Part shown: positions 34,678-41,807 of the stretch, one piece after another
Position numbering within the stretch: the first letter of the stretch is position 1
How the letters are laid out: every line of letters begins with the position of its first letter
Assembly: GCA_964489015.1 (NCBI GenBank)
Contig: CAZAXD010000019.1
Coordinates: forward strand, 1 to 41,807
Length of the DNA stretch: 41,807 nt
From: JAPYWM01 sp964489015
GTDB lineage: Bacteria > Bacteroidota > Bacteroidia > SpSt-205
Reading direction: 5' to 3'
Notes under the pieces: generated by a model
The model's database searches: none
The model's input: the letters and a program-made list of their open reading frames with translations, nothing else
What the model was told of the DNA's origin: nothing
Made by a program: the position numbers and the translations under genes

Positions 34678-35883
34678 TCAGTCGCGCCCCACCGCCCGCA
34701 GCCGATGCGTAAAATCAGCTAAAGCATTCATATACGTGACATAAGCCTCATAGGGCGAATCATACGGATTGAAGTACTTATGCACGTCGCCATCCGCAAA
34801 GAATTTCGTACACATGTAGTAAAAGTGGTCACTCGTCTGAAGCCGTAACCAGTCCGTATGGAGGTCAGGATACGCCTTGGGGTCTGTGGCCAGGATGTCA
34901 GGCTCTAGGACATACAGCGCGTCAAAAGCATCCTGCTGGAGATCGTTTCCTAGCCAGGCGGTCAGATCACGCTCGCTATCTGCCCAGGAGAGCGGCTGCG
35001 GCGCCTGCACCTCGCCAATGATCTCATGCAGGTCGAGCGCCTCCTTTGGCCGAATAAAACGAACATTTTTATCACTGAGCATCTCATCGACCCAGGCCTC
35101 AAAAAACGCAAAAATCCCACTCTCTTCCCACTGATGCTCACCGAACGTTTCATAGTCCATGAAGAGATTTACCAGCTGTTCAGCGCTGGGCAAAGCCCTT
35201 ATCCAACCAGCAAACTTTTCGGCAGTGAGGGGCCACTCTTCCCAACCGCGGTTGGAAAAGCGAAAAGCAATATCGTCACTAAAGCGGTAGTTCCGTAAAA
35301 GGACGCGTAGCTTGGGAACGGCTGCGCTCTGATAGACAAAGTTGGGGCTGCGCCACCCGAGAAGGGTTTCCATCCCCTCGGCTAGCATGGCCTTGAAGCC
35401 CATATCGGCCACCCATCCCGCAACCTGGTCGTAAAAAACTAGCTCTGTATTACGAAAGGTCTGGACTTCGGCTTCAAATAGTTCTTGGATAGCCTTTGCA
35501 TGCAGATGCACCTGTCGCCGAAATTCCGCTTCGGATTTGAGACAGGCCAGGCTATGCGCATAGGTCTCCCCCAAAAGCTCGATGCCGCCTGTCTGATAGA
35601 GCTCTTGAAAGCTCCGAAGGACTTCGGGTGCATAGAGCCGCATTTGCTCTAGCGCCGTCCCACTAATTGAAAACGCAACCGAAAACCGCTCTGGCCCCCA
35701 TCGGGTGATGAGCTTCTTGAGAAGGGCATTCATCGGCAAATAACACTTACGAGCGATACGCTGCATCAAAGCACGGTTATTAACCTCATGGTAATAATCA
35801 TGCACCCGATCAATGTCAAAAAAGCGATATATCCGAAGCCGAAAAGGCTGATGAACTTGAAAGTATAAACACAAGTGCCTCAT
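34678..35883 (-). CDS. GH57 glycoside hydrolase (alpha-amylase-like)
   Basis: A 401 aa cytoplasmic alpha-glucan-acting enzyme. GH57 conserved regions are visible: YFQVHQPFRL near the start (region 1), GIELLGETYAHSLA (region 2), FRNTELVFYD carrying the nucleophile glutamate, and FMDYETFGEHQ carrying the acid/base aspartate. It is the shorter GH57 form that is often annotated as alpha-amylase, not the longer branching-enzyme form, though actual activity of this group is uncertain. ATG 35883 overlaps the glycosyltransferase stop as ATGA. With its two upstream partners it forms a glycogen metabolism unit. Confidence 0.92.
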   Translation of the reverse strand: MRHLCLYFQVHQPFRLRIYRFFDIDRVHDYYHEVNNRALMQRIARKCYLPMNALLKKLITRWGPERFSVAFSISGTALEQMRLYAPEVLRSFQELYQTGGIELLGETYAHSLACLKSEAEFRRQVHLHAKAIQELFEAEVQTFRNTELVFYDQVAGWVADMGFKAMLAEGMETLLGWRSPNFVYQSAAVPKLRVLLRNYRFSDDIAFRFSNRGWEEWPLTAEKFAGWIRALPSAEQLVNLFMDYETFGEHQWEESGIFAFFEAWVDEMLSDKNVRFIRPKEALDLHEIIGEVQAPQPLSWADSERDLTAWLGNDLQQDAFDALYVLEPDILATDPKAYPDLHTDWLRLQTSDHFYYMCTKFFADGDVHKYFNPYDSPYEAYVTYMNALADFTHRLRAVGRD

Positions 35884-37154
35884 GAGACGACCGATTGATA
35901 GGCTTGCACGATGCGGGCGCTAGAACGCTCCCACTGGAGCTGTGCTAATTCCGCCTGAGCGTACTTCTGAAAAAAGCGGGTGATCACCGGATAAGACAGG
36001 ACCCCATAAATCGCATCAGAGAGCCGCTCTACATCCCAGAAGTCGACTTTGATGGCATACTGGAGGACCTCCGAGACGCCAGACTGCTTAGACACGATAA
36101 CCGGGACGCCCGCCCGGAGCGCTTCTAATGCAGAAATGCCGAACGGTTCGGAGACAGACGGCATCACATACACATCGCTGAGGTCAAAGAGACGTTCGAC
36201 CTCAGCCGGCGGCAAAAAGCCTGTAAAGCTAAAACGCGTCCCTAGGCGCAGCTGCGCAACCCGATGGATGAGGCTCCGCAGCTTATCGCCAGTGCCCGCC
36301 ACCACGAAATGGGCATTCGGCAGAACCGGGGCTAAGCGGGCCGCCGCTTCGACAAAGTATTCCGGCCCTTTTTGGTAAGTGACACGGCCGAGAAAGGTGA
36401 CGACCTTGCGCGTCGTGGGAAGGCGCTGGACCGGCTGCCGATCCTTGGGCAAAACGGCATTGTGCACCGCCCAAATCTTATCGCCGGGTATCCCGTACCG
36501 CTCTACTAGAACCGAGCGGGTATAGAAACTCACGGCTATGACGAGGTCCGCTTCCGCCAGCCCTTGAGCCTCTATGTCCCGAATGACAGGATTGGGGTTT
36601 TCACCACTTCGATCATACTCTGTTGCGTGGACATGCACGACTAAGGGTTTGCCCGTGAGGCGCTTGAGTGCTATCCCCCCCAGGTACGTCAGCCAGTCAT
36701 GCGCATGAATGAGGTCAAACGTTTCGCGCTCTGCTAAAAAGCTCACCGCATAGGCATAGCGATAGACCTCCTCCAAAAGATCCAGCCCGTACTTGCCCGA
36801 AAACTGCAGGCGTAAGGTAGACGCGGGGGCTGTCCAAGCAGGCTCCGGCACACTGGAGAAGGTCAGCACCGGCCGCTCTAGCTGCTCTAAATACGGGCCC
36901 AGGTAGGTCTCCACCCCATAAAAGGCGACCTTTCGCCAAAAGACATCTGCCGGGGCCGGCTTAGAAGGAATCTCTATTTCATCGGCGCCCAAGAGGCGGT
37001 AGCCATTAGAGGGCTCGGCCCCACTGCGCACCGGCATGACGAAGGTCACATCCACCCCATGATAAATCAGGCCCTTGACAAGACCATAACAAGCCACGCC
37101 CAAGCCGCCCGCAATTCGAGGCGGAAATTCCCAGCCAAGCATCAGGACCCGCAT
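35880..37154 (-). CDS. Glycosyltransferase family 4, glycogen-synthase-like
   Basis: GT-B glycosyltransferase of 424 aa. The N-terminal domain starts RVLMLGWEFPPRIAGGLG with the sugar-nucleotide glycine loop and has DLIHAHDWLTYLGGIALKR. The C-terminal domain holds VVTFLGRVTYQKGPEYFVEAAA and the E-x7-E motif in MPSVSEPFGISALEALRAGVPV. Position between a debranching enzyme and a GH57 suggests it elongates glycogen or a related alpha-glucan; donor (UDP- or ADP-glucose) is not evident. ATG 37154 is preferred over an in-frame start at 37268 because homologues begin at RVLMLGWE. It overlaps the debranching gene by 13 bases. Confidence 0.9.
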   Translation of the reverse strand: MRVLMLGWEFPPRIAGGLGVACYGLVKGLIYHGVDVTFVMPVRSGAEPSNGYRLLGADEIEIPSKPAPADVFWRKVAFYGVETYLGPYLEQLERPVLTFSSVPEPAWTAPASTLRLQFSGKYGLDLLEEVYRYAYAVSFLAERETFDLIHAHDWLTYLGGIALKRLTGKPLVVHVHATEYDRSGENPNPVIRDIEAQGLAEADLVIAVSFYTRSVLVERYGIPGDKIWAVHNAVLPKDRQPVQRLPTTRKVVTFLGRVTYQKGPEYFVEAAARLAPVLPNAHFVVAGTGDKLRSLIHRVAQLRLGTRFSFTGFLPPAEVERLFDLSDVYVMPSVSEPFGISALEALRAGVPVIVSKQSGVSEVLQYAIKVDFWDVERLSDAIYGVLSYPVITRFFQKYAQAELAQLQWERSSARIVQAYQSVVS

Positions 37155-39004
37155 CGTTCTAGGAGATTGAAGATTCGGAGGAGTTCGGCGACGCTCCAAG
37201 CCTGCAGCGGAGCCCCTTTTGGAGCATGCGGGGCATCGCCATCGTAAATCTCCGCAATGCCTCTCCATCCGTACGTGTAGAGGGCCTCCGAAAAGCTTTG
37301 TACGAGCCTTTGCAGGTCAGGGAGGGCCCCCTCACCAAAAAGGGCAAGCTTGGCATCGGCATACGCTCCAAGCAAAAAAGGCCAGACTGTTCCATTGTGA
37401 TAAGCAAAGTCGCGCACAGGCTGAGGGCCCTCGTATGTGCCTTGATAGGCTGGGTCTGCCGGCGAAAGGGTTCGCAGCCCACGCGGCGTGAGTAGATGCT
37501 TTTCAACGGTATCTAAGATGAGTTCGGCTACCTTTTCGCTAATGGGACGGTAAGGGACTGCTGCAGCCCACAGCTGATTGGGCCGAATCTGCCAGCTAGC
37601 CCGGGGACCTTCGACCCAGTCAGCCAGGTAACCTTTCGCCTTGCTCCAAAAGGTCGGCTTGAAGCTAGCAAGCACCCGACGGGCTAGCAGACCCCAGCGC
37701 CAGCGGAGCCCTTCAGTAGGCGCCGTTTCACTTACCCATCGCAGCGCCGCGTACCAGAGGGCATTCAGCTCGACTAAAGCGTCGGCCCGATACACCGCCG
37801 GCTGTCCATCGACCACGGCATCCATCCAAGAAGGGGGGGGAAACGCCGCTACCCGTAAAAGCCCGTCTTCACCGGCCAAGCGCTGGAGATAGCTTAGCAA
37901 GACCTGCTGAATCGCCTCGCCATACCGACGCCACAGCAGCGTCGCATCACCCATGCACCGATGATACTGCATAAGCGCCCACAACCACCACAGCCCCACA
38001 TCTTCAGCCAGCGGCTCACCGGGAATTGTGTCAGGCAAACGCCCCTCCACCTGATGCGACAAATAGCTTTCACAAACCGCCTCAAACCGAGCAGGTGAGT
38101 CCACGGCCAAGGTCAACCCCGGCAGGCTAATAAACGTATCACGCCCCCATACCCCAAACCAAGGATGCCCCGCTAAGATGTAAAGCCGGTTGCCCTCGGC
38201 TAAGAAAAAATCCTCAGCCCGCTCAGCTAAAACGGCCTTTAGCGAGTCAGGGGAGGGAGCCTGTACGGCAGGGAGCGGCTTGAGGTACGGAACGGGTGTC
38301 AAACTAAGCTGTATCCGTATTTCCCCCGGCTCGTATAGATTCCACTCCCACACCTCGGTAGCTTGCAGGTGCTCAGAATCCGCATAACCCCGACGCGCCT
38401 CCTCAGGGTAAGTAACCTCCTCATACAAGTACGGCCAAGGCACATAACGGGGCTGCGGCCGCACCTGGATATACAGCATCGTCTCTAAAGAAGGTAGCTC
38501 AAAACGGCCCTCGGACCGTACGACGGGCGGGGCTTCGTAGCTGCGACGTAGCATATGCCAAGGCCGCACGGCCCACAGCGGCGTCCAACGAAATAGCACC
38601 GGGAAGCCCTTGCCCGAAAAGCGGTAATACAATTGCCAGATCGGCTCTTCTGGATCTAAGTACAGCCCCTTCTCCACCGTCAAAAGCCCTACTCGATACC
38701 GCCACACCCAGTGTGGCTGCTCCTGAAAGCCCTCTAGGTACCGAAAGCCCTCCCATCCCAGCTGACCCCGCCAAAACTGCGTAGAAAGTCGAAATAACCC
38801 TTCCGCCAAACGCACCTCTTCCTCCATCTGGGGTATAAGCTCATAGCGAAGGCCGCCTCGCCATAGCGATAAATAGCTATGGTACTTGCGGGTCGCACAA
38901 CCCCAAAGGGTAGTAGCCGCGTAAGCGCCCCAGGCCCGCTGCGCATAAAGTTCGCGGCCTAATGCCCACGAACGCTCCACAAGCGGCACACGCCCCACCT
39001 CCAT
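37142..39004 (-). CDS. Glycogen debranching enzyme (amylo-alpha-1,6-glucosidase, GH133-like)
   Basis: A 620 aa enzyme with an N-terminal beta domain (RKYHSYL motif near residue 40) and an (alpha/alpha)6 catalytic domain. Seen: AGHPWFGVWGRDTFISLPGL, a PPSWMDAVVDGQPAVYR segment corresponding to the TWMDA motif, IRPNQLWAAAVP, and DFAYHNGTVWPFLLGAYADA. These are signatures of the archaeal/bacterial type debranching enzymes that hydrolyse alpha-1,6 branches. ATG 39004 lies four bases after a TATCTTTG element. First gene of the debranching-GT4-GH57 operon, a set seen in Bacteroides and thermophiles. Confidence 0.93.
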   Translation of the reverse strand: MEVGRVPLVERSWALGRELYAQRAWGAYAATTLWGCATRKYHSYLSLWRGGLRYELIPQMEEEVRLAEGLFRLSTQFWRGQLGWEGFRYLEGFQEQPHWVWRYRVGLLTVEKGLYLDPEEPIWQLYYRFSGKGFPVLFRWTPLWAVRPWHMLRRSYEAPPVVRSEGRFELPSLETMLYIQVRPQPRYVPWPYLYEEVTYPEEARRGYADSEHLQATEVWEWNLYEPGEIRIQLSLTPVPYLKPLPAVQAPSPDSLKAVLAERAEDFFLAEGNRLYILAGHPWFGVWGRDTFISLPGLTLAVDSPARFEAVCESYLSHQVEGRLPDTIPGEPLAEDVGLWWLWALMQYHRCMGDATLLWRRYGEAIQQVLLSYLQRLAGEDGLLRVAAFPPPSWMDAVVDGQPAVYRADALVELNALWYAALRWVSETAPTEGLRWRWGLLARRVLASFKPTFWSKAKGYLADWVEGPRASWQIRPNQLWAAAVPYRPISEKVAELILDTVEKHLLTPRGLRTLSPADPAYQGTYEGPQPVRDFAYHNGTVWPFLLGAYADAKLALFGEGALPDLQRLVQSFSEALYTYGWRGIAEIYDGDAPHAPKGAPLQAWSVAELLRIFNLLERCGS

Positions 39005-39008
39005 GCCG

Positions 39009-39016
39009 CAAAGATA
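39009..39016 (-). promoter_or_regulatory. -7 element for the glycogen operon (leaderless start)
   Basis: Minus-strand TATCTTTG, perfect TAnnTTTG and identical to the elements at 5624 and 28895, ends four bases before ATG 39004. Confidence 0.6.
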
Positions 39017-39021
39017 AGCTT

Positions 39022-39592
39022 TTAACTTGCCTTTTCTTTAAAGCCTTCTAATCGCCGCCAAAAAGCCAAAACAAAGCGCGGATAAACCTCGCGCTCCACA
39101 GCTTGGATAAACGCTTCCACGGCTTCTACACTAAGCCCGCCTATCGGTAAATGCACCTGGTATAAGATAGGGCCTTGGTCGTACTGCTCATTGGCTAAGT
39201 GTATAGTAAAGCCGCTTNNNNNNNNNNNNNNNNNNNNCCTGAACCACCGCTTCATGGACCCGACGTCCATAAAACCTCTCGCCCCCAAAGGCCGGTAGGA
39301 GCGCTGGATGACTATTGAGGACTGGGTATTGACGTACCACTTCTGCCGGCACCAGCCTCAGATAGCCCGCCAGCACAATAAGCCGCACCGGATAGGCCCT
39401 TAGTACCACTTCCCATCCTGCCAACGTAGGAGACTCTCGGTGAACGGGGATACCGAGATCGCCTAAAGCCGTCCGATTGGCAGCAGGTCGATCCACAAAG
39501 CCGACCACAGACACCCCAGCGCCTTGTAAGACACGAGCTACCGCCTGGGCCAGCCGTCCCCGCCCCGAATACGCTACCACACAGACGGACAT
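39022..39592 (-). CDS. purN: Phosphoribosylglycinamide formyltransferase, split by assembly gap
   Basis: Transfers a formyl group from 10-formyl-THF to GAR in purine synthesis. The N-terminal part shows VVAYSGRGRLAQAV, RLIVLAGYLRLVP, and the catalytic NSHPALLPAFGG (asparagine and histidine), then FYGRRVHEAVV. After the N-run comes SGFTIHLANEQYDQGPILYQ with the catalytic aspartate region. The two halves are in different frames only because the placeholder gap is 20 bases; the real missing segment, judged from family length, is probably a multiple of three of about 12-18 bases. ATG 39592 overlaps the upstream gene by 19 bases. Product otherwise looks complete at about 190 aa. Confidence 0.9.
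39218..39237. other. Scaffolding gap (20 N)
   Basis: Run of 20 N inside purN. Its length is a convention rather than a measurement, because it breaks an otherwise collinear gene. Confidence 0.95.
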
Positions 39593-41807
39593 GAATCCGG
39601 CTTGGTTTTGGCAGCCTCCGCCTCGTCAGGCATACCATAGGCCTTCGCCACCTCTGCATAACGAAGCCAAAGCGAGCGCCGATACGGGTCGACCTCCAGC
39701 GCCCGAAAGAGCTGCTGATAGGCCGAGTCCAGCTGCCCCCTGCGCCAAAAAGCCCCTGCCAGCGCTTGCCGAGACTCTACCTCTTCCCCAAAGGTAGATA
39801 GCCCCTGCCGCGCTACGGTCATTAGTCGCTCCATCGAATCAGCCCGCTCTAAATAGGCCAGATAAAGCCGATAGGCTCGCAGGCTATCCTGCCAAGTCCG
39901 AGCAAGCCCCAGTACCGAATCTACCCCTTGCCGAGCTGCCCTCAGATCCCCTCGTGCTAAAGCAATCCGAGCCCTAAGATCGCGCAGGGCCACACTCTGC
40001 GGCACCCGCGCTAAGCCAGCCTGGATATTCTCTAACGCGCCATTCGTATCCCTATACGCTAAAAATAACGTGGCCACCACTTCATACGGCCTATCATAGG
40101 CGCCACCCCGATCCACAAAAGGCCTTAGTACCATTACGGCTTCGTTGAGGTTTCGGGTATGAACAACCAAATGCGCAAATCGTCCATAATCTAAGTCATC
40201 CCAGGCTGAAAAGGGATGATAAAAATTAGCTTCGGAGAACTTGCCCGCTACCGCCAATAAAACGCCGGCCTCTTGACGAGCCGGAACGACTATCTCCTCA
40301 TAAAGCGCGGCTAAGCGGCTAGCAAGTCGAAACGCCGCCTCTAAGCAGCCGTCTTCTGCTAAGGCATAGGCTGCATAGAGACTATCCAGGGGCGCTGCAG
40401 CCCTCAGTAGGGCAAAAGCAGCCGACCGCGCATAGCCGTAGCGCAAGTACGCTAGCCCCAGCCGCCGCCAAATCGGGGAAGCCCATTCCGCTTGATGATG
40501 CGCTAAATACTCCGCCAGCCCTTGCGCTTCTACGAACTGGCCCCGCCTAATCGCTTGTAAAAAGCGGCCGATCGCCGTCGTATCTGTCTCCCCACCTAGC
40601 CATTGCGCATTCGGTGAATAACAAGCAGGCGTAGCCTTGCCCCGATACCCCAGCAGTGTAAGGTAAAGGTAATTATCACAGAGCCCAGGTAGCCAGTCTT
40701 CTCCTTCCGGCACCGCCTCTAGCACCCGCTGGACCCAGGTAGGCTTGCCATGCCGAGCATATAGAAGCGCTAAGTTGAGATAATAGATAGCTTCCCCAGG
40801 TGCTTCCTGGATGGCAGCCTTCCAGTAAAAGGCCGCTGAATCCAAAAAGCCACCCTGATAAAAAGCGTAGGCTAACTGATTGTATACGGCCGCGTCCGGC
40901 GGCGCATGGGCTAAATACCGCTGTAAGGTCTGTATCGCCGCTACCGGCCGATCCAGCGCTAGCCACGTAAGCGAGAGTTGTAGGGCTGCTAAGGCTACCG
41001 GCTGCCCGCTCATTGCTCGTTCATAGCGCTCCGTAGCCCGCTCCGCATCGGCTGCGCTTTGGGCCTCTAAACGACTTAAGTTGTAATTCACCTTAGCCTC
41101 ATACGGCACCACCAGGGCCGCCTGCTGATACCAATCTCGGGCTTCGTCTAGGTGGCCCGCTAATAACGCCCGATCCGCGCGAACGCTACCGTATAAGCGG
41201 AGATTCACGCGAGCTGTCGGCCAGTCGCCCCGTACCTCCCAAAAGGCCAGCAGCGCAATAACCCCAAAGTAGTAAACCGAAAGCCCCATCCGTAGGCTCT
41301 TCGTCAAATCCCAATAAAAGCCCTTCCGAGCTCGCCACAGCGGCCAAAAATTCACTCCTAAGTACACCAAAATGAGCACCAGCCCCGCCGTAAACCCCTC
41401 CCAAAAGAGCGCCCCAGCTCGATACAAAAACATATACTCATGCGCCTGGGCGTGATACCCAAACGTCCCCGATAGGATTAGACCTAGTCCCGCCCAGCCC
41501 CATAAAAGGCTCGCCGGCTGCTGAAATACCCCCCCTAAGCTCGGATAATACGGCTGTATCAAAAAAAAGCCCTTAGCCAGAAGGATCAGCATAAGCCCGA
41601 CGGCTACGCTGTAAGCAGTCTCCTTTGGCACAAGCCACAGCAGCGCTTCTAGCCCTACCACCACCGCAGCTCCTACTAAAAATAGCTTCAACCCGACCCG
41701 CCAACGCTCCTGCAGATAGGCCAGCAGCGCCCCAAAGACCAACGGCCCATGCAAAGCCGACAGCAGAGCCACTACGATCGCCAAAATCGCCGGATAAGCT
41801 ACAAACG
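39574..41807 (-). CDS. Large membrane protein with TPR-rich domain (5' end outside window)
   Basis: The frame is open to the window edge (continuing upstream of the TTG at 41784 as FVAYPAI), so the true start is probably beyond 41807. The visible part has five or more hydrophobic segments in its first ~190 residues, then about 540 residues of helical repeats of the tetratricopeptide type (DRALLAGHLDEARDWYQQAA, VYNQLAYAFYQGGFLDSAAF, LAGAFWRRGQLDSAYQQLFR). No enzymatic motif seen. Such membrane-TPR proteins are common in Bacteroidota, but I cannot assign a role. Its 3' end overlaps purN by 19 bases. Confidence 0.75.
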   Translation of the reverse strand, partial: FVAYPAILAIVVALLSALHGPLVFGALLAYLQERWRVGLKLFLVGAAVVVGLEALLWLVPKETAYSVAVGLMLILLAKGFFLIQPYYPSLGGVFQQPASLLWGWAGLGLILSGTFGYHAQAHEYMFLYRAGALFWEGFTAGLVLILVYLGVNFWPLWRARKGFYWDLTKSLRMGLSVYYFGVIALLAFWEVRGDWPTARVNLRLYGSVRADRALLAGHLDEARDWYQQAALVVPYEAKVNYNLSRLEAQSAADAERATERYERAMSGQPVALAALQLSLTWLALDRPVAAIQTLQRYLAHAPPDAAVYNQLAYAFYQGGFLDSAAFYWKAAIQEAPGEAIYYLNLALLYARHGKPTWVQRVLEAVPEGEDWLPGLCDNYLYLTLLGYRGKATPACYSPNAQWLGGETDTTAIGRFLQAIRRGQFVEAQGLAEYLAHHQAEWASPIWRRLGLAYLRYGYARSAAFALLRAAAPLDSLYAAYALAEDGCLEAAFRLASRLAALYEEIVVPARQEAGVLLAVAGKFSEANFYHPFSAWDDLDYGRFAHLVVHTRNLNEAVMVLRPFVDRGGAYDRPYEVVATLFLAYRDTNGALENIQAGLARVPQSVALRDLRARIALARGDLRAARQGVDSVLGLARTWQDSLRAYRLYLAYLERADSMERLMTVARQGLSTFGEEVESRQALAGAFWRRGQLDSAYQQLFRALEVDPYRRSLWLRYAEVAKAYGMPDEAEAAKTKPDSCPSVW

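Overview
The window looks like a metagenome-assembled or draft genome fragment of a Bacteroidota bacterium. Evidence for this: two secreted peptidases end in type IX secretion (T9SS) C-terminal sorting domains and a T9SS plug protein is encoded; the ribosomal cluster has the order rplM-rpsI-rpsB; Bacteroidota-type -7 promoter elements (TAnnTTTG) sit before many genes; Shine-Dalgarno sequences are not evident; and many secreted proteins have Bacteroidota-type signal peptides. A 20-base run of N (39218-39237) marks a scaffolding gap inside purN. Coding density is very high, and most same-strand neighbours overlap by 1-4 bases (ATGA or TAATG junctions). I see no rRNA, tRNA, CRISPR array or insertion sequence.

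Layout. 1-2434 (minus): N-terminal part of an alpha-2-macroglobulin-like protein, preceded by a secreted repeat protein broken by an amber codon at codon 19. 2525-5619 (minus): a Dam-type methyltransferase, a PD-(D/E)XK nuclease with a one-base frameshift near its 3' end, a membrane metallophosphoesterase, and a PH-like/SHOCT-like protein. 5667-7233 (plus): enolase and an FtsB/DivIC-like division protein. 7377-16751 (plus): a run of nrdB (no radical tyrosine), a long nrdA, an SlyD-like FKBP, alanine dehydrogenase, methylmalonyl-CoA mutase large chain, and a GH3-family acyl-adenylating enzyme. 16786-22082 (plus): T9SS plug protein, HMG-CoA-lyase-like enzyme, an unknown secreted protein, and a 7TM-HD (PgpH-type) phosphodiesterase. 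22055-25202 (minus): outer-membrane protein, amidohydrolase-fold protein lacking metal ligands, and M19-type dipeptidase. 25259-26706 (plus): YjbQ/UPF0047 and MutY. 26630-32363 (minus): M43/CUB protease with sorting domain, TPR lipoprotein, hisS, rpsB, rpsI, rplM. 32385-34655 (minus): M1 peptidase with sorting domain. 34678-39004 (minus): glycogen/alpha-glucan cluster of debranching enzyme, GT4 synthase and GH57. 39022-41807 (minus): purN (interrupted by the gap) and a membrane-TPR protein that runs off the window.

The most interesting signals are: (i) a recurring arrangement in which the TAnnTTTG element ends only 3-5 bases before the start codon, predicting leaderless mRNAs for many genes, including ATG- and GTG-started ones; (ii) a ribonucleotide reductase with the residue signature of the Mn/Fe class Ic enzymes; (iii) two fresh-looking disruptions, an amber codon and a frameshift, in a secreted repeat protein and a restriction nuclease; (iv) hisS in the position where tsf normally follows rpsB; and (v) a mutY that reads 77 bases into the antisense of a T9SS sorting domain. 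I did not find a clearly new multi-gene system; the leaderless promoter pattern is the strongest candidate for something worth describing.
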